Shown: in pieces, positions 1 through 11,266 of the stretch
How the letters are laid out: every line of letters begins with the position of its first letter
How positions within the stretch are numbered: the first letter of the stretch is position 1
Assembly (NCBI RefSeq): GCF_025766255.1
Contig: NW_026516693.1
Location: 62,001 to 126,000, forward strand
From: Zychaea mexicana
Taxonomy: Eukaryota; Mucoromycota; Mucoromycetes; Mucorales; Lichtheimiaceae
Length of the DNA: 64,000 bases
Reading direction: 5' to 3'
The notes under the pieces: generated by a model
What the model was told of the DNA's origin: nothing
What the model saw: only the letters and a program-made list of their open reading frames with translations
The model's database searches: none
Translations under genes and position numbers: made by a program

Positions 1-359
1 TGAACTTTAGAATAAGCGTTACCACCACCACCACCACCATCGTCTGCATCACCACCCAACCGTGTTCCTGCAAACTGGTAAGCGTCTTGCGGTTGCGTGG
101 GTGTACTGGTGGATACACGTTCATAAGGCGAGTCTGTTGTGCCAGCCGGGTATTCGGTCTTGTTGGATTCATTCCAGGCATTCATACTAGTACTGTTGTT
201 GTTGCTGGCACGATAATCGGAAGGGGACGGCATGCGTGTCGAACCATTGTTGCTGCTGCTCCATGCATTGTGTGGATCATCTTCATAAGCATTGCCGAAA
301 CGCGGACCACCACCGGCTTGGTTTGACCAAGGGTTATCTTCAAATGGATTGTTTGCCAT
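1..359 (-). CDS. N-terminal 119 codons of an unidentified NPF-motif protein (cut by window edge)
   Basis: The minus strand is open from an ATG at 359 to the left edge. The 119 visible residues are rich in Asn, Ser, Gly and Asp. They start MANNPFEDNPW, so there is an NPF motif at residues 4-6, the tripeptide bound by EH domains in endocytic and trafficking proteins. A run of six Gly follows near residue 110. The stretch is low-complexity and looks like the disordered head of a membrane-trafficking protein such as a SCAMP or SNARE, but no folded domain is reached, so this is only a guess. The ATG is preceded by an A/G-rich leader and a CT-repeat, with no upstream in-frame ATG. The plus-strand reading frame over the same bases is a shadow. 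Confidence 0.6.
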   Translation of the reverse strand, partial: MANNPFEDNPWSNQAGGGPRFGNAYEDDPHNAWSSSNNGSTRMPSPSDYRASNNNSTSMNAWNESNKTEYPAGTTDSPYERVSTSTPTQPQDAYQFAGTRLGGDADDGGGGGGNAYSKV

Positions 360-556
360 AGTTATTTGATTGAAGGAAAAAAAGTAGAAGTAGTAGTAGC
401 TGGGATGTAGAAGAGGAAGGAAGATAGAAAACCCTTGTGCTTGGCAAATGGAGTTTTTTTTAACACTCGCTTGTGCAGCTCGCAGAATCACGCTAGCCTA
501 TTTTGGGTTAAAAAAAGAATCGGGAAATAGAGATTCCCGGCAGACTCTCGGTTGGA

Positions 557-588
<32 letters not shown>

Positions 589-940
589 ATATTTGGTTAA
601 TCTGATATTTAAAAACGCATTCTTCGCTATGGAAGCGATTTTCCTGCAGCCAATATTGCGTTGAATTATTATCGTCATTGAGGGCTATACACAAAATAGA
701 TGCACCATGGAACACATCAAAAAAATTACAATCTCCCCCAACTGCTTTTTCATATGCCCCCAAGCACGATTGACTGGTAACATTTTTCTTTTGACCATCC
801 CATACACACATGACAAAAGTCATGCAACCATTTTGGTTTATGGTTTCTATACCTCAACTATCCAATCGCGTAACTGCTCTCGCTCAAAACCAGACAAAGT
901 AGCAGCCTGAATACCATCCACCGTTGCCAACATTGTCGAA
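360..940. other. 5' flank of the first gene, no gene seen
   Basis: This is the upstream region of the minus-strand gene at 1-359. It holds a perfect (CT)n microsatellite at about 557-582. No coding region can be supported; the short open frames here have no recognisable similarity. Confidence 0.5.
557..582. repeat. (CT)n microsatellite
   Basis: Thirteen uninterrupted CT units lie about 200 bp upstream of the minus-strand ATG at 359. Such tracts are common in leaders and promoters of this window (see also 35.5 kb and 62.5 kb). Confidence 0.9.
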
Positions 941-1044
941 TTGTGAACCGGATTGAACAAAGCAAGAAGGCGCAAAAACTCATTTGCCTACAAACACAGT
1001 TGTCAAACTACCATCGAAGTATTTTACTGAACCTCCACAGAAAT

Positions 1045-1807
1045 CTACCCCACATCCCCAGTTATGAATCCACTGTTGTTGAAAGTACTGAAGGAAAGCT
1101 TCTGATTAGACCAGCGCGCAAGGAAGAGATTTATACTTGCAAAATATTCTGATTCTGTTTGCTTATACATCAAAGCATGTCGATCGCCGAAAATGGCATT
1201 AACTACGGACTCTTTCTCTTCATTGTTACCGACAATAACTTTCTTGCGTCTATTGCTAAGCCATGATCTCATCACATGCCAGGCTCATAACCGTACACCA
1301 ACAGAGTCCCAAGTGTCTTTGATCGCCTTCTATTTGTTTGGCTACAATCGATCGTAACTTGCTCAGGAGAGACGCCTCGTTTCTTGAGGCTCCTCAACCA
1401 TTGACGCAATGGCTCGGATGATTGATCGTTCGTGATCAGGTTTGCTACAGGAAGGCCGTGACCTATTCCTCGATTGCGGATGACAATTGTATACATGATG
1501 GCACTGGATAAATAGTGATATCATGTGTGGCATCCAAACAAAAACCTTCTTCAGTCAGCAAATTTTCCTCTTGCCATGAGGCTATAAAATCGCAAGCAAA
1601 CAAAGATGAGCGAGTGCCGTCAGGTATCTGCTTGCTTTGTCCATACACAAATGTGTAATGGCCCTTGCCCTGCTCATAGTTATGCATACAGAGACCCATC
1701 GATTCAAAATCGTTGAATGCTCTTTGAGAGCGGCTGGCATGGATCTTGTAGCATACATTGTATACATCCTCGTAAGTCACCTGGCCCGCCCCGTCCTTGC
1801 TGACCAT
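1045..1807 (-). pseudogene. Degenerate MULE-type transposase
   Basis: Three overlapping minus-strand frames (1807-1463, 1496-1272, 1275-1045) together read like the catalytic core of a Mutator-like element transposase. The first ends in FCLDATHDITIYP, the usual hydrophobic-CxDATH context of the first catalytic Asp. The second reads LYTIVIRNR-type strands and a long SEPLRQWLRSLKK-like helix, then QVTIDCSQT, matching the second Asp region. The frame changes about twice and no open reading frame covers the whole domain, so the copy is dead. No terminal inverted repeats or target duplication could be found. It is unlike the intact MULE at 27-30 kb and belongs to another lineage. Confidence 0.65.
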
Positions 1808-1809
1808 CT

Positions 1810-3240
1810 ACAGCGTCGTTGACCGTTTGCACCACTCGTGCAACATCGTCGACCTGCTCAAAACTCTTGGTGATGAGCGCAGTAAGACTTGCTGGTTTTG
1901 GAAGATGGCGTAAAACACCAAGCCTGTGGTTGTGATCATTGTAGAAATGAAAAAATCACCCATTCAAGATTGTGTGTATACCGCTTGACTTCAAGGATGG
2001 CAGGGCATTAAACCTTCTTGGACTTGCTTTGCAGTGTGCGTCTCCTTGGCGTTCAAGATGTGCGTCCCTGTTACCCTGACAATGGCAAAGAAATCTGTGT
2101 GTAAAAATCACATGGTGATCGGGATTGTCATTATGCTGCTGTTATTCCGCTGGTTCTCACATTATCAAGACCTCAGGGATATAGCACAAAGGCAACACAA
2201 CACCCTACTATAATATACTTACTACCATCCTCATTTAAACGCGTCCAATATTAGACCATCCATTAGTATAGCGTTTTTCCTTGCTTATCAAGGTTCTCCA
2301 GTAGTTCCCAGGTAACCAGTTATAACATCTTTATACTGGGAATAAGTCACTGCGAAGCGATTCTGGATCAGGCAAACGAGGCATTTGTAACTACGCGATT
2401 TCGAGAAAAGCTAAAAGTTTGAGATGAAGTAGACAATGTCCAGGGTCACTATTTTCGATGAAGTATTCAGCTAGCTATTGTACCATCACTCTTTCACCAA
2501 TTAATAGTTCAGCGCGAACGTCGCATCGCATTCAAAAAGAAAAAGGAATCGCGTTTCCTTCACAAGCAAATATATATATCAACATATATATACTAGTAAA
2601 GGATCAAATTTATTATATAGCAAAGCAAATTTTTTTTCTCTCTATGCCCGTTCATCCCATTAATTACAGTATTCTACAGCAAAGATGGAGATGATAATAC
2701 TCCCTAGAGTGCGCGCTAGTAGTATCCTGTTTCTGTTAGTTCTGTTGTTATTATTGAAAAGTGACCATTTTATTATTGTGCTGTGTATTTTGGTGTTGTG
2801 TTGTAGATGGATGAAACAGATATATAGAAGATACTGAACTATCAGAAGTAAGAGTTTGCGATATCATAATATGCAAGCTTTTACCCCGCGCCTTCTTTGA
2901 TCAGTTTGCTACCTCCGTTTGTGCTTTTCGCCATTCAACTTTGCTTTAGCGTCCAAAAGAGTTAACAAAGATTTGTAAGCCAAAACAAATCAGTGTTCCA
3001 AGATGCCAAAAACTTTTTCCAATGCTGTTCTTCAACAGTATAAGACAAATGCCTACTTTTTATACTGCTTTATTTCTTCTAACACTGGTATTAATGACTG
3101 TGGTCATAAGATTACTTTGCCATTGTACTTTAACAGACCCTTGACAATTCAAATGTTGGGTCCCTCAGCAGTGTTGTTGTGGGCGGCCCTGGTTAATGTG
3201 GTGGCCCTTCCTGCTGCCTTTGAGGCCATAAGGGATGCGT
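1810..3240. other. Gene-free stretch
   Basis: AT-rich sequence without a supportable gene. Short open frames (for example 2458-2694) show no family signature. The left part may be further decayed flank of the MULE remnant. Confidence 0.4.
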
Positions 3241-3249
3241 CTCGGCTAT

Positions 3250-4880
3250 CAAAACTTTGGCTTGCGCCGATCACGTTTTGATCTTTTTGCAAGATATGCA
3301 CGAACTGGTTGCCCTTTTGAATCTCGTCGAAATCTATGATCAGGCATCCAATGCACGGGTCAACCGGGATAAAACGGTTGCTGCCTCTCTATCAGGCGCG
3401 GACCAGCCTCGCTGGCGCCGCTCTTTACTCTCAGCGGGTGTCACTTAATGGCACGATTCACAGGCTGACGATGCGGTCATTTACCTGGGGTATCCTCTCA
3501 CCAGTGCGCCACGCCAGCTTGACCGTTTTTTCTTGATCTCTTCCATACATTCAACAATCATGTCGACCTTCACACCGCTCGCAATCTATCCATTGCTGGC
3601 CGAGGCCTTGTCGCCAACCCCCTTATCACCAGCAGACTCTAACATATTATAAGAATCTTACCAATACCGACATCTTTTCTCAACAAAATTCGGTCTGTCC
3701 TCATACAATTTCTGAAGATCGCAATTTTCCAACAGTCAGCTTCGCAACAAGTACGCGCCCACGTTACGAGGGAGGGTTGTCTATCATTGATCCCAATATT
3801 CAACATCAACCACTTCAGTTACGTTGGGTGATTCCACTGATCACCGCTAACAACAATGATCCAGACTCATTGTCATTACCAATCATCCGGCTCTGTTTAG
3901 CCGCGCTCGCTGACGCCCGGGATCCTTTGACTCCTATGGTTTTTGCCAGCTGCCGCACACCCAACATAAAAGCAATCCAAACTGGACACAATATTCTCAA
4001 GACCTATGACTCATTAGCCTTGGATACCAACTTTAAGGCGATCACCCCTGACGTCGTTGCAGACTTGCCGCTACAGCTAGTTGTTTCGGGACCTTCCGAC
4101 GAACCACTCAGTAACCAACCTCCAATACAACTGGACTAATTTGCGGGTTAATCAGGGCTTCATATTAGATCCTCACACAGGCCTGCTACGTCGTACAACT
4201 CACTCGCCACGCCAGCAACAACGTAATCAACTCCTCCGTTTTTCGAGTTGTAACGGGGTCGCTGCTCTCTCGCACACAGCATTGCCCACCATTTTTTCAT
4301 TACCTGACGAGTCAACGGAGATGCCCACTACGATTGCCTCTCATGCGACCTACGACCCCAGGAACTTTCGTCCGCCCTACACTTCTGACAGGATTTGCCA
4401 TCGACGAGTTAACCAACCAACTGTATTGCTAAATCCATCTCACACCACTGTCAACATTACCTGTCATCTATCCACGGGAAACCCGAGCAGTATGGAAGCA
4501 CTTTTGGGAAGGCACCACTCCCCACCTGGCACGTATGATACTGTTCTATGGCGTTTTTACCACAACAAGCTCCCTTGACGCTCTCGTCTTCACCAATTGA
4601 TCTCGGACAGGTACACCTCCGACTTGTACATTTCCTGCGAGCAACGTGATACTGATCAACACTTTATCTGGAACTATCCAAGGAAACGCTCAGTCTGGGA
4701 CCAACTTGCTACCATTTTTCTCGCCACACCTCATCTTCTCGACTATCAGCACCTCCATCTTACGCACACTACTTCGCCTCAACTTGACAACAGATATAAG
4801 AAGCTCTCTTTCGACTTATTTATTACTTGCTATCTGGCAGGCGCACTGGAAACATATTTTTGAGTATGCCGAATTTGTCT
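3250..4880 (+). pseudogene. Decayed LINE reverse transcriptase, C-terminal half
   Basis: Successive frames carry parts of a non-LTR reverse transcriptase. At about 3255-3440 a CADHVLIFLQDMHELVAL segment corresponds to the YADD palm motif (here mutated), followed by SNARVNRDKT. Around 3460-3540 is an AVIYLGYPLTSAPRQL-like thumb segment. At 3777-4139 there is RYEGGLSIIDP, and at 4510-4760 a zf-RVT-like tail with FYHNKLP, then CEQRDTDQHFIWNYP and W-DQL. At least three frame changes and several stops are needed to read it. The family is typical of Mucoromycota LINEs. The 5' end is missing, as expected for 5'-truncated insertion. Confidence 0.75.
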
Positions 4881-5749
4881 CCGATCACGTTGGTTAATAG
4901 GCAGTCAGCATGCTCGACTAAGAAATTTCTTCTCTTACAAGCTCTAAACCAGAATGCCAAGTAGCAAAGCCATATTAGCAAGCAATATATATAGTTCGTA
5001 GCAATAGTAAAAAGATATAAAAGCCCTATAGCTTATTCAATAGTTCGTCAGTATCTGTTATCCTCTGAGCTACTATCTGACATACTGATATCCTGAAATT
5101 AATATCCCCTCTGGCAGCAGTGCCATATAATAAAGCATGCATCTCTTTCTCAGTTCATAATTTTTTATTGTCTTTTTTGGAGAGAATATTTATAGAGTAG
5201 ACAGCTCATCCTCCCTTTGATTTTCTTTCTTTTGTTCTTTTTCCTTTGGGGTTATACCTTTAGTTGTTGTTTGTGATATATTCTATGGGTAGTAAGAATT
5301 TTATAATAAGTGATGATTGTGGTAAATCGAAATAAACAAAGACAAATAAGTCGTTTGAGAATGGATTATATTCAAAAGATTGAACGAAGTACAATATCGG
5401 CTATAGAAACTATCTTCTTTTATATCTAGCTTTCAAACATTATTTGAGAACTCGGTCTTAACAGAGAAACAGATCTGAAGGTGGAAAGCTTATCAACTTC
5501 TTTGTCAGCAAGGACCTTACTGGTGCTTTGCTGTAAGAACGAATTAAAAACTTTTATGATGGTTTGAGATGTGTTCTTGGACGGTTGTTTCATACTTGGT
5601 TTCTTTACTGAGTTATATGAAGGATTCGCATTTCAATCCAGCTAGGTGCATGTGCGCAACTGTGTCCCTTATTGGATTCCGGTGCAGTAAAGAGAAACTT
5701 TCTATCAAGACATCTGTACTTCTATCGCAAATTCAACTGAAATATATGC
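4881..5749. other. Gene-free stretch between two LINE remnants
   Basis: AT-rich sequence. No protein family was recognised in the open frames, including 5569-5826, which overlaps the LINE fragment on the other strand. Confidence 0.4.
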
Positions 5750-6091
5750 GGGAGGTAGATATACACAGTGAATCAGGGTGTTGGCTACAATACATGAAAG
5801 ATGATAAAGGGAATGTGGGGTGGTAGTACCGGGAAGGAAGTGTACATGATATGGACAGGAGGGATTGATTAAGAGAGATAAGCCTAAGTGACCATGGTAG
5901 GATAAGGGATTGCCTTTGACACCGTAAACATGATGTTGTGTCCAGGAGGTGTAGTATCTGTTTGGTGGTAAGAGCCAGGTGTCGACGAGAAATAGTAGGT
6001 GGGATGAGGGGGTGTGAGTAAGAATAGAGTTGATGGCTTGCTTGCGCAGACCAGTTGTGTTGAATAGTGTTAGGGTGATGTTATTGCTCAT
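5750..6091 (-). pseudogene. LINE ORF2 5' end: endonuclease domain fragment
   Basis: A minus-strand frame starting at 6091 reads MSNNITLTLFNTTGLRKQA and later LLFLVDTWLLPPN, GHLGLSLLINP and CVYLPPAY. This is the beginning of an endonuclease/exonuclease/phosphatase domain as found at the start of LINE ORF2 in Mucoromycota. Similarity stops at about 5750, where the sequence joins unrelated DNA, so the reverse transcriptase part is gone. ORF1 of the same element lies just upstream on the same strand (8354 to 7231). Confidence 0.65.
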
Positions 6092-6287
6092 AATTCTTTT
6101 TTTGTTGTTTTTCTTACTTTCCTGTTTGTTTGTTTTTATTATAGGAGGGAGGTGAGATTGGTGTTGAAGGTTATGCTGTTAGTGTCGTTGTGTCCATTAT
6201 GAAAAGTACTGTTAGTAGACATCTCGTCGTCACTAGCTCCTAGGCGGAAGGCAGAGGCAGCTACATTAGGGTCGTCGGGATGGGACC

Positions 6288-6295
6288 ATTTAGTT
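6288..6295. repeat. 8-bp target site duplication, left copy
   Basis: The bases atttagtt directly precede the TAGGGGTCGC end of the element at 6296 and recur at 7223-7230. A perfect 8-bp duplication is the mark of hAT-superfamily insertion. Confidence 0.9.
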
Positions 6296-7222
6296 TAGGG
6301 GTCGCAATCTGACCCGCGGGTCAAAACCGACCCGCGGGTTGAGGACGGGTCAACGGGTCGGGTTGATGCTGTTCTGACCCGCGGGTCAACCCGTCTAACC
6401 CTTGACCCGGCCCGTTGACCCGTTGTGACCCGTGTATACATATGATATCTATGAGGTACTTGTATTCAAGTAGTCAATCTTCTTGTTGGAAAGGATCATT
6501 ATATTAAAGATGTAGTTGTCAATATGTCTGCTATAGAACTGTAACATAAAACGTACTTATATTCTTTTTCATTGTGGGATCATATTTTATATTCAAAAGT
6601 GTAAGATAAGTAAGCTATAAGCAATATATGTAATAGTAGTAAAGAAGTAGCAAAGTATAGAAGCAGCAAAGTAAAGAAGTAGCAAAGTAAAGAAGTAGCA
6701 ATAGTACAATGAGAATAGACAATAGAGAGTGGCAGTGAGAGACGAGATTTGACAAAAGACGTAGAAGGAATTAAGAAAAGAGAAATGAAAGAAGAAGGAA
6801 GAAATGAAAAGAAAAGGGAAAAGGGAAAAGGATTAGGGGCATTTAAAGGAAGTCGATTTTTAACCACACTTTAACCATTATGCTTTCTTTAATGCATGTG
6901 AGCGCAAACGATTTCTTTTGTTATGGCACAAACCCTTTACCTTTAAGAATAATCACACAAAACGTAGATATTGCTAGCACTGCTAGGAATTTGCGTGCCA
7001 TCATCTTAGAGAGCTGTGTATACATGTAGTTTTGCACTTCCAGTGCTCAAGCTCAGGTTGATTGACACCTCCTTTGTCACCAAATCAAAATCAGTAGTGA
7101 CCTATAAACCCGAGTTTTGACCCGTCGGGTTGAACGGGTCGGGTCGGGTCAGTGTTTTCTTGACCCGTGGGTCAACGGGTCAGACCCTTGACCCGACCCG
7201 ACCCGTCCAATTGCGACCCCTA
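6296..7222. mobile_element. Non-autonomous hAT-like MITE, copy 1 (927 bp)
   Basis: The ends are inverted repeats: TAGGGGTCGCAATCT at the left and the complement of TAGGGGTCGCAATTGG at the right. Both flanks carry the same 8-bp duplication atttagtt. The first and last 130 bp or so are packed with GACCCG/CGGGTC units in both orientations, like the subterminal transposase-binding repeats of hAT elements. There is no transposase; the long minus-strand frame inside is low-complexity. Related copies lie at 54294-55113 (colinear) and around 22.0-23.5 kb (rearranged). The element sits inside ORF1 of a LINE, so it is younger than that LINE. Confidence 0.9.
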
Positions 7223-7230
7223 ATTTAGTT
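7223..7230. repeat. 8-bp target site duplication, right copy
   Basis: Second copy of atttagtt, immediately after the right end of the hAT-like element. Confidence 0.9.
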
Positions 7231-8354
7231 GCAAGGAAGTGTTTGAGTTCTTCAATAGAGATCCATCCTTCATCGTGGAAGGAGCGGGCGACGGCAAACT
7301 TAATGGGGGCGCGGATAAACACAAGGGCCCGTTTAGCACGGTTGCATTGTAGCTCGTGTGCGAGATTTGTGTGAGTGTCAAGGGTGGCATTTTGGTATTT
7401 AGGATCGTTAATAACAGCTGGATCGAGTGGATCAAAATCCACTGGGTTAATGCACACAGCTCGGAATTTCTCTCAGAGGTGGTCTAGGCAGTCATTGTGT
7501 ACGAGGAGACCAATGATGTGGCGGGCCGGATATTGGATGTCGAGAACTCTGCTGTTATTGATTCCGAGTTTACAAAGTCTCGCTCTCATTTGCCCGATAG
7601 GCATACGTGCACGAGACGGGAAATAGAGATATTGGAAGCCATGTGTAGCTGACAGTGTTTGGAACGCTCGGGCCGCAGCTTCAAGTCTGCGTTACTCGGT
7701 TGCTGCTGAAATCGGTGTTTTCTTAAGTCGTGCAGTTAGGGGCTGTGCCTATTGTCTGGCCGTGCTGTTGTTGGGGTTTTGAGTCGATAGTTGCGTTGCA
7801 AGCGGGGGAAAGTCTGTCGAATCCCACTGTTGTCCCATTTGTTGGTGTGCAAGTTGCTGTCAGCGTTGGCGGTTGGTGTCCTCGAGATCAACGATGTGGT
7901 CATTGGCTGTTTGTAGGTCTGCTTTGAGGTGCTGTATCTCGGCATACATCATGTCGTGTTGGTCAAGGCGTTCGCGCTGTGTCTTCAGCTCATTCATAAC
8001 ATGGGTTATAAAGTCTGTGAAGGGTTGGGTGGTAGCTTCAAGGTTCATGTTTGCATCGTGAGGGGGCAATGTGGGGGTTATGGTACCTGTATGGTGCTGT
8101 GGCGGAACGTTGAGGTGACTGAGGAGCTGTTGCATCTGGTGAGCAGTGTACACAGTGGTACAGTTGGTGCAACGAAATTGAGGTTGGGGCGGCGAGGTAT
8201 TTTTGGTAGTACCGTGACGGCAGATAGCCGAAGTGGAGCATTGGGCGTTGTTGCAGACGAGTTGCTTTTTCTTCACGTCAAAAAGTTTGCTGAGAGCGTC
8301 GAGTTCGTGGGTCGTCAGCAGATGAGTCGACTGGGAATCGTTGTTAGGCGGCAT
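7231..8354 (-). pseudogene. LINE ORF1 (gag-like), broken
   Basis: The minus strand from an ATG at 8354 reads about 165 residues. They hold a Cys/His cluster (CNNAQCSTSAICRHG, then CTNCTTVYTAHQM), a Pro/Thr linker and a coiled coil (HVMNELKTQRERLDQHD to IVDLEDTNRQR). The frame continues past an in-frame TGA through RARMPIGQMRARLCKLGI and VDFDPLDPAVI to EELKHFLATKL, where the hAT-like element is inserted. A few further codons follow on the other side of that element. This is the zinc-finger/coiled-coil ORF1 usual in Mucoromycota LINEs. At least four stops plus the insertion make it non-functional. ORF2 follows on the same strand. Confidence 0.7.
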
Positions 8355-8913
8355 TGCATTGGTTGTAGCTGATCGCTGCTAAAGTAGCGTTGTAGGGCTG
8401 GTGGTGGGTTGGTGTGTGCGGGAGAGTATGTTGTTTATATGGTTTGATGGTATAAAAGGAGAAAGTAAGGGAATAGATTTTGCTTTGTTATTGCCAATTA
8501 TGGAAAAAGTGATGAATAGTGGAAAGAGCTCTTAAGTAAAGTCTAAGTAAAGTAACAAGAATTCTTGTGGATTCTTGTGAATTTAAAGTAGCAATAAACC
8601 AGTCACACGTTCACAAGAAAATCACAAAAAGTTTCATGGAATATCAATGCAGTCACACGTTCACAAGAAAATAACAGAACATTTTTGTGGATTATCTATT
8701 ATATAGATTTAAAAAAAATAGCTTTATTCAATTACATGATACTAGCTAAGGTTTATTGATTTATGGAATACTGGTCGAGCATATACAAATAAAAACCACC
8801 CCTTTCTATCTCTCTCTATATCACATACACTCTCACTATATATATACGTGTATGTGTGTGTGTTTATAAAATAATCGAACTTTCTAATACTTTAACTTAC
8901 CTTTCAAATATGT

Positions 8914-9575
8914 TTATTTTGGAGGGGGAAAAGCAGCTCCAAGCCGCTTTGTCGTACGGCGTCGTTTGGTAGACTGTGTGGACTGGGAAGGGGTAGGGGC
9001 AGGGGCAGGAAGAAAAGCAGAAGCGAAAACAGGAAGAGAAGCAGAAACAGGAGGAGCAGCAGAAGCATAAGCTGGTTCTTTGTTGTCTACCTGATAGTTG
9101 ATATATTTGATTGTAGTTGCTCTAGTGTAGTAGTTATCATACCTAGAAGCCACTCTCGACTTGCTGGATCTGCCATAGTTATTCCAGCATTCCTGGAGGA
9201 TATGGCGAGCTGCCCACTGGTCCTGGCAGACAGTAAATCAATTCCCTGCTTTCTTGCCAGGTTCATAAAAAGGCTAATAGCCCAGTTGCTGTCTTTGCTT
9301 TGTAGCTTAGCAAAGTAGTGGGTCACGCTGTTGTTAGCACGATTCTGCAATCTTTTCGCCAGATCATCCACAACACGTTCGTAGATGTGCTTGATGTCAG
9401 TCTAGGCTTTGCTCAAGGCACCTCCTTCAGAATGGTAGTAGCCTTGAAGGAGAAGGCGCTCAACATCATCCTAACTTGCTTTCTTTACCATCTTCTCCTT
9501 GGCATTTAGAGCCATAGGGTAGGGAATGAGCGAAAGTGTCTTAGCAATTTCTGCTTCATCAACAACTGGCACCTT
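8914..9575 (-). pseudogene. Remnant of an unidentified repeated ORF
   Basis: Reading from about 9575 down to 9087 gives one frame with two internal stops. It includes KVPVVDEAEIAKTLSLI, then YERVVDDLAKRLQNRAN and NWAISLFMNLARKQGI. An overlapping frame (9153-8914) follows, ending in a Pro/Ala-rich tail with a basic patch TKRRRTTKR. I recognise no enzyme. The shape (helical, then a basic tail) suggests a DNA-binding or structural protein of a mobile element. Confidence 0.35.
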
Positions 9576-9949
9576 GACTAGGAAGAATAAACCATAACTA
9601 TTATATGTATTCACATTTTATTATTTAATGATTAATTTGCTGATTTTATAAATAAAAAAAAGTGTCATAAAATTTTATTTTTTGGCATTTATTTTAAAGT
9701 CCGATTATTGATTATTTTATAAAAATACTAGGCAACAATTATTATTATTCATCTATAATATGTATAAGTTATTTCTTAAACAATTTGTTTTTTTTGTTTT
9801 TATTAATCATTTAACTTATTTAAAGTATATACTTAATATAATTTAGATTATTATTTCTAATAAATCAAATTTTTAATTTTTTAAAATATCACATGACTTC
9901 TATTTTGCATATTTAATTTATAAAAATTGGATTTCATTATAAAATTAAA

Positions 9950-10720
9950 ATGGAATCTGATATTGAAATTATGGATGAGTATGTAAATAAAGATAATGAA
10001 GAAATAAAAAAATATAAAATTGATTTAAAAAATGAAATAAATAATTTAGTATTAAAGGAATGGTGTTTCTTAAGTAAAGATTAGATTGAAAATAAATATA
10101 AACATAGAGCTGAGATTAAAAATGTAAAAGAAATTAGAGAAATTAAAAATGAATTATTAAATAAATTAGGTTATATTGCAGTATTCTTTTTTATCACTAT
10201 ATTATACACTAACAAAGAATATCCTGCACCTTATGTAGAAATTGAGAAAGCATTAATATTATTATATCATTTAACAGAAGGTCTTACCTCCAAGACTATA
10301 AAACAATATATGCTATACACTACATTTTATTCATTCTATAAAGAATTCTGGATTAATAATTATAATAATTTAAATCATTTTATTAATATATGCCTAAAAA
10401 GATGTTTAGTAATCTTAAAATTAGAATTTTATCAGCAAAAATAAAAAACCCTAAACAATATAAAAGTATAACAATGATCATAATACTACTGTAGATTATA
10501 ATAAACCTAATATTTCTAAATTAAAAAAATGGTCTTATAAATTAAAAAGTAGTAGTATTAGAACACAAATATTAATAGATATAAATGAAAACATAATTAA
10601 TGTATCAGAAAGTTTATTATGTGGTATTAGTAGTGATGGTGGAATGATGTTAAATATGAAATTATATAATAAAATTTATCAACAAGATTGTATAGCCCTA
10701 GATGGTGGTTATACACTCTT
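9950..10720 (+). pseudogene. AT-rich DDE transposase, N-terminal part (split by later insertions)
   Basis: From the ATG at 9950 the frame MESDIEIMDEYV runs with one stop (TAG near 10082) and one frameshift (near 10440). It passes through a helical region and then KLKKWSYKLKSSSIRTQIL and GISSDGGMMLNMKLYNKI to DCIALDGGYTLF. The SSDGGMM and LDGGYTL segments fit the DDE core of IS5/PIF-Harbinger-like (DDE_Tnp_4) transposases found as AT-rich repeats in Mucoromycota. The reading frame is cut at about 10,720 and resumes at 18,247, so one insertion event separates the halves. Codon use is extremely A/T-biased compared with neighbouring elements. Confidence 0.7.
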
Positions 10721-10723
10721 CAT

Positions 10724-10954
10724 GAGGAACAAATCATAGTATTTGTTCTCTCTTATAATAACAAAACATAAATGTTTTTGTTATTTGTCTAAATCTCATT
10801 ATCAAGCCCCAACGTTTCGAAAGCAAGTTTCTCAACCACCCCTGTTTTATATTTAAGAAATTTTTGTATTTATAAAATTCACAAAATATTTTAGTGATTA
10901 CAAAAAATGTTTAAGAGTTACAAAAAAAAAACTTAGTAAAAATTAAAAATATAA
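10724..10954. repeat. Direct terminal repeat R, left copy (first part, cut by the Helitron)
   Basis: These 231 bp match 17924-18154 almost exactly, starting gaggaacaaatcatag. The rest of this repeat copy continues after the Helitron at 17250-17338. The repeat opens with a hairpin: gaggaacaaat pairs with atttgttctc about 6 bp further on. Confidence 0.9.
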
Positions 10955-11266
10955 TCTATTTATTAAAATCCTTCAGTTTTACGATTTATAACTCACAAAA
11001 AAGGAAATCTTTTCAATCTCCTCCTCCTTTCTTTCCTTCACAGTCTCTTTACGCGTTCGATATGTCCATCTGTCCATAACGCTTTTTCGTCGCCATGGCG
11101 ACCGTGTAACCATTACAGCATTGTCTTCTAGCATTCAAACGATCAAAATGTGGCTTCACTGTTTACCTCCGACGTAGAATAAAGCTGTAAGCACAACAGA
11201 GTGTGTAAATATTAAATGCTACACAAAACTTTTTCTCTCTCTCTTTATCACAAAACATTCATCTCC

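Noticed and set aside
87..326. Plus-strand ORF of 79 codons
   Set aside because: It is the complement of the N-terminal coding region at 1-359; the minus frame has the NPF motif and a proper start.
6580..6867. Minus-strand ORF also present at 54578-54868, apparently conserved
   Set aside because: Both lie in copies of the same MITE; conservation is by copy descent, and the peptide is a low-complexity Ser/Phe/Leu translation of purine-rich DNA.
3250..8354. Twin-priming origin for the oppositely oriented LINE pieces
   Set aside because: Twin priming puts the inverted 5' segment upstream of the forward 3' segment; here the order is the opposite, so separate insertions or later rearrangement fit better.
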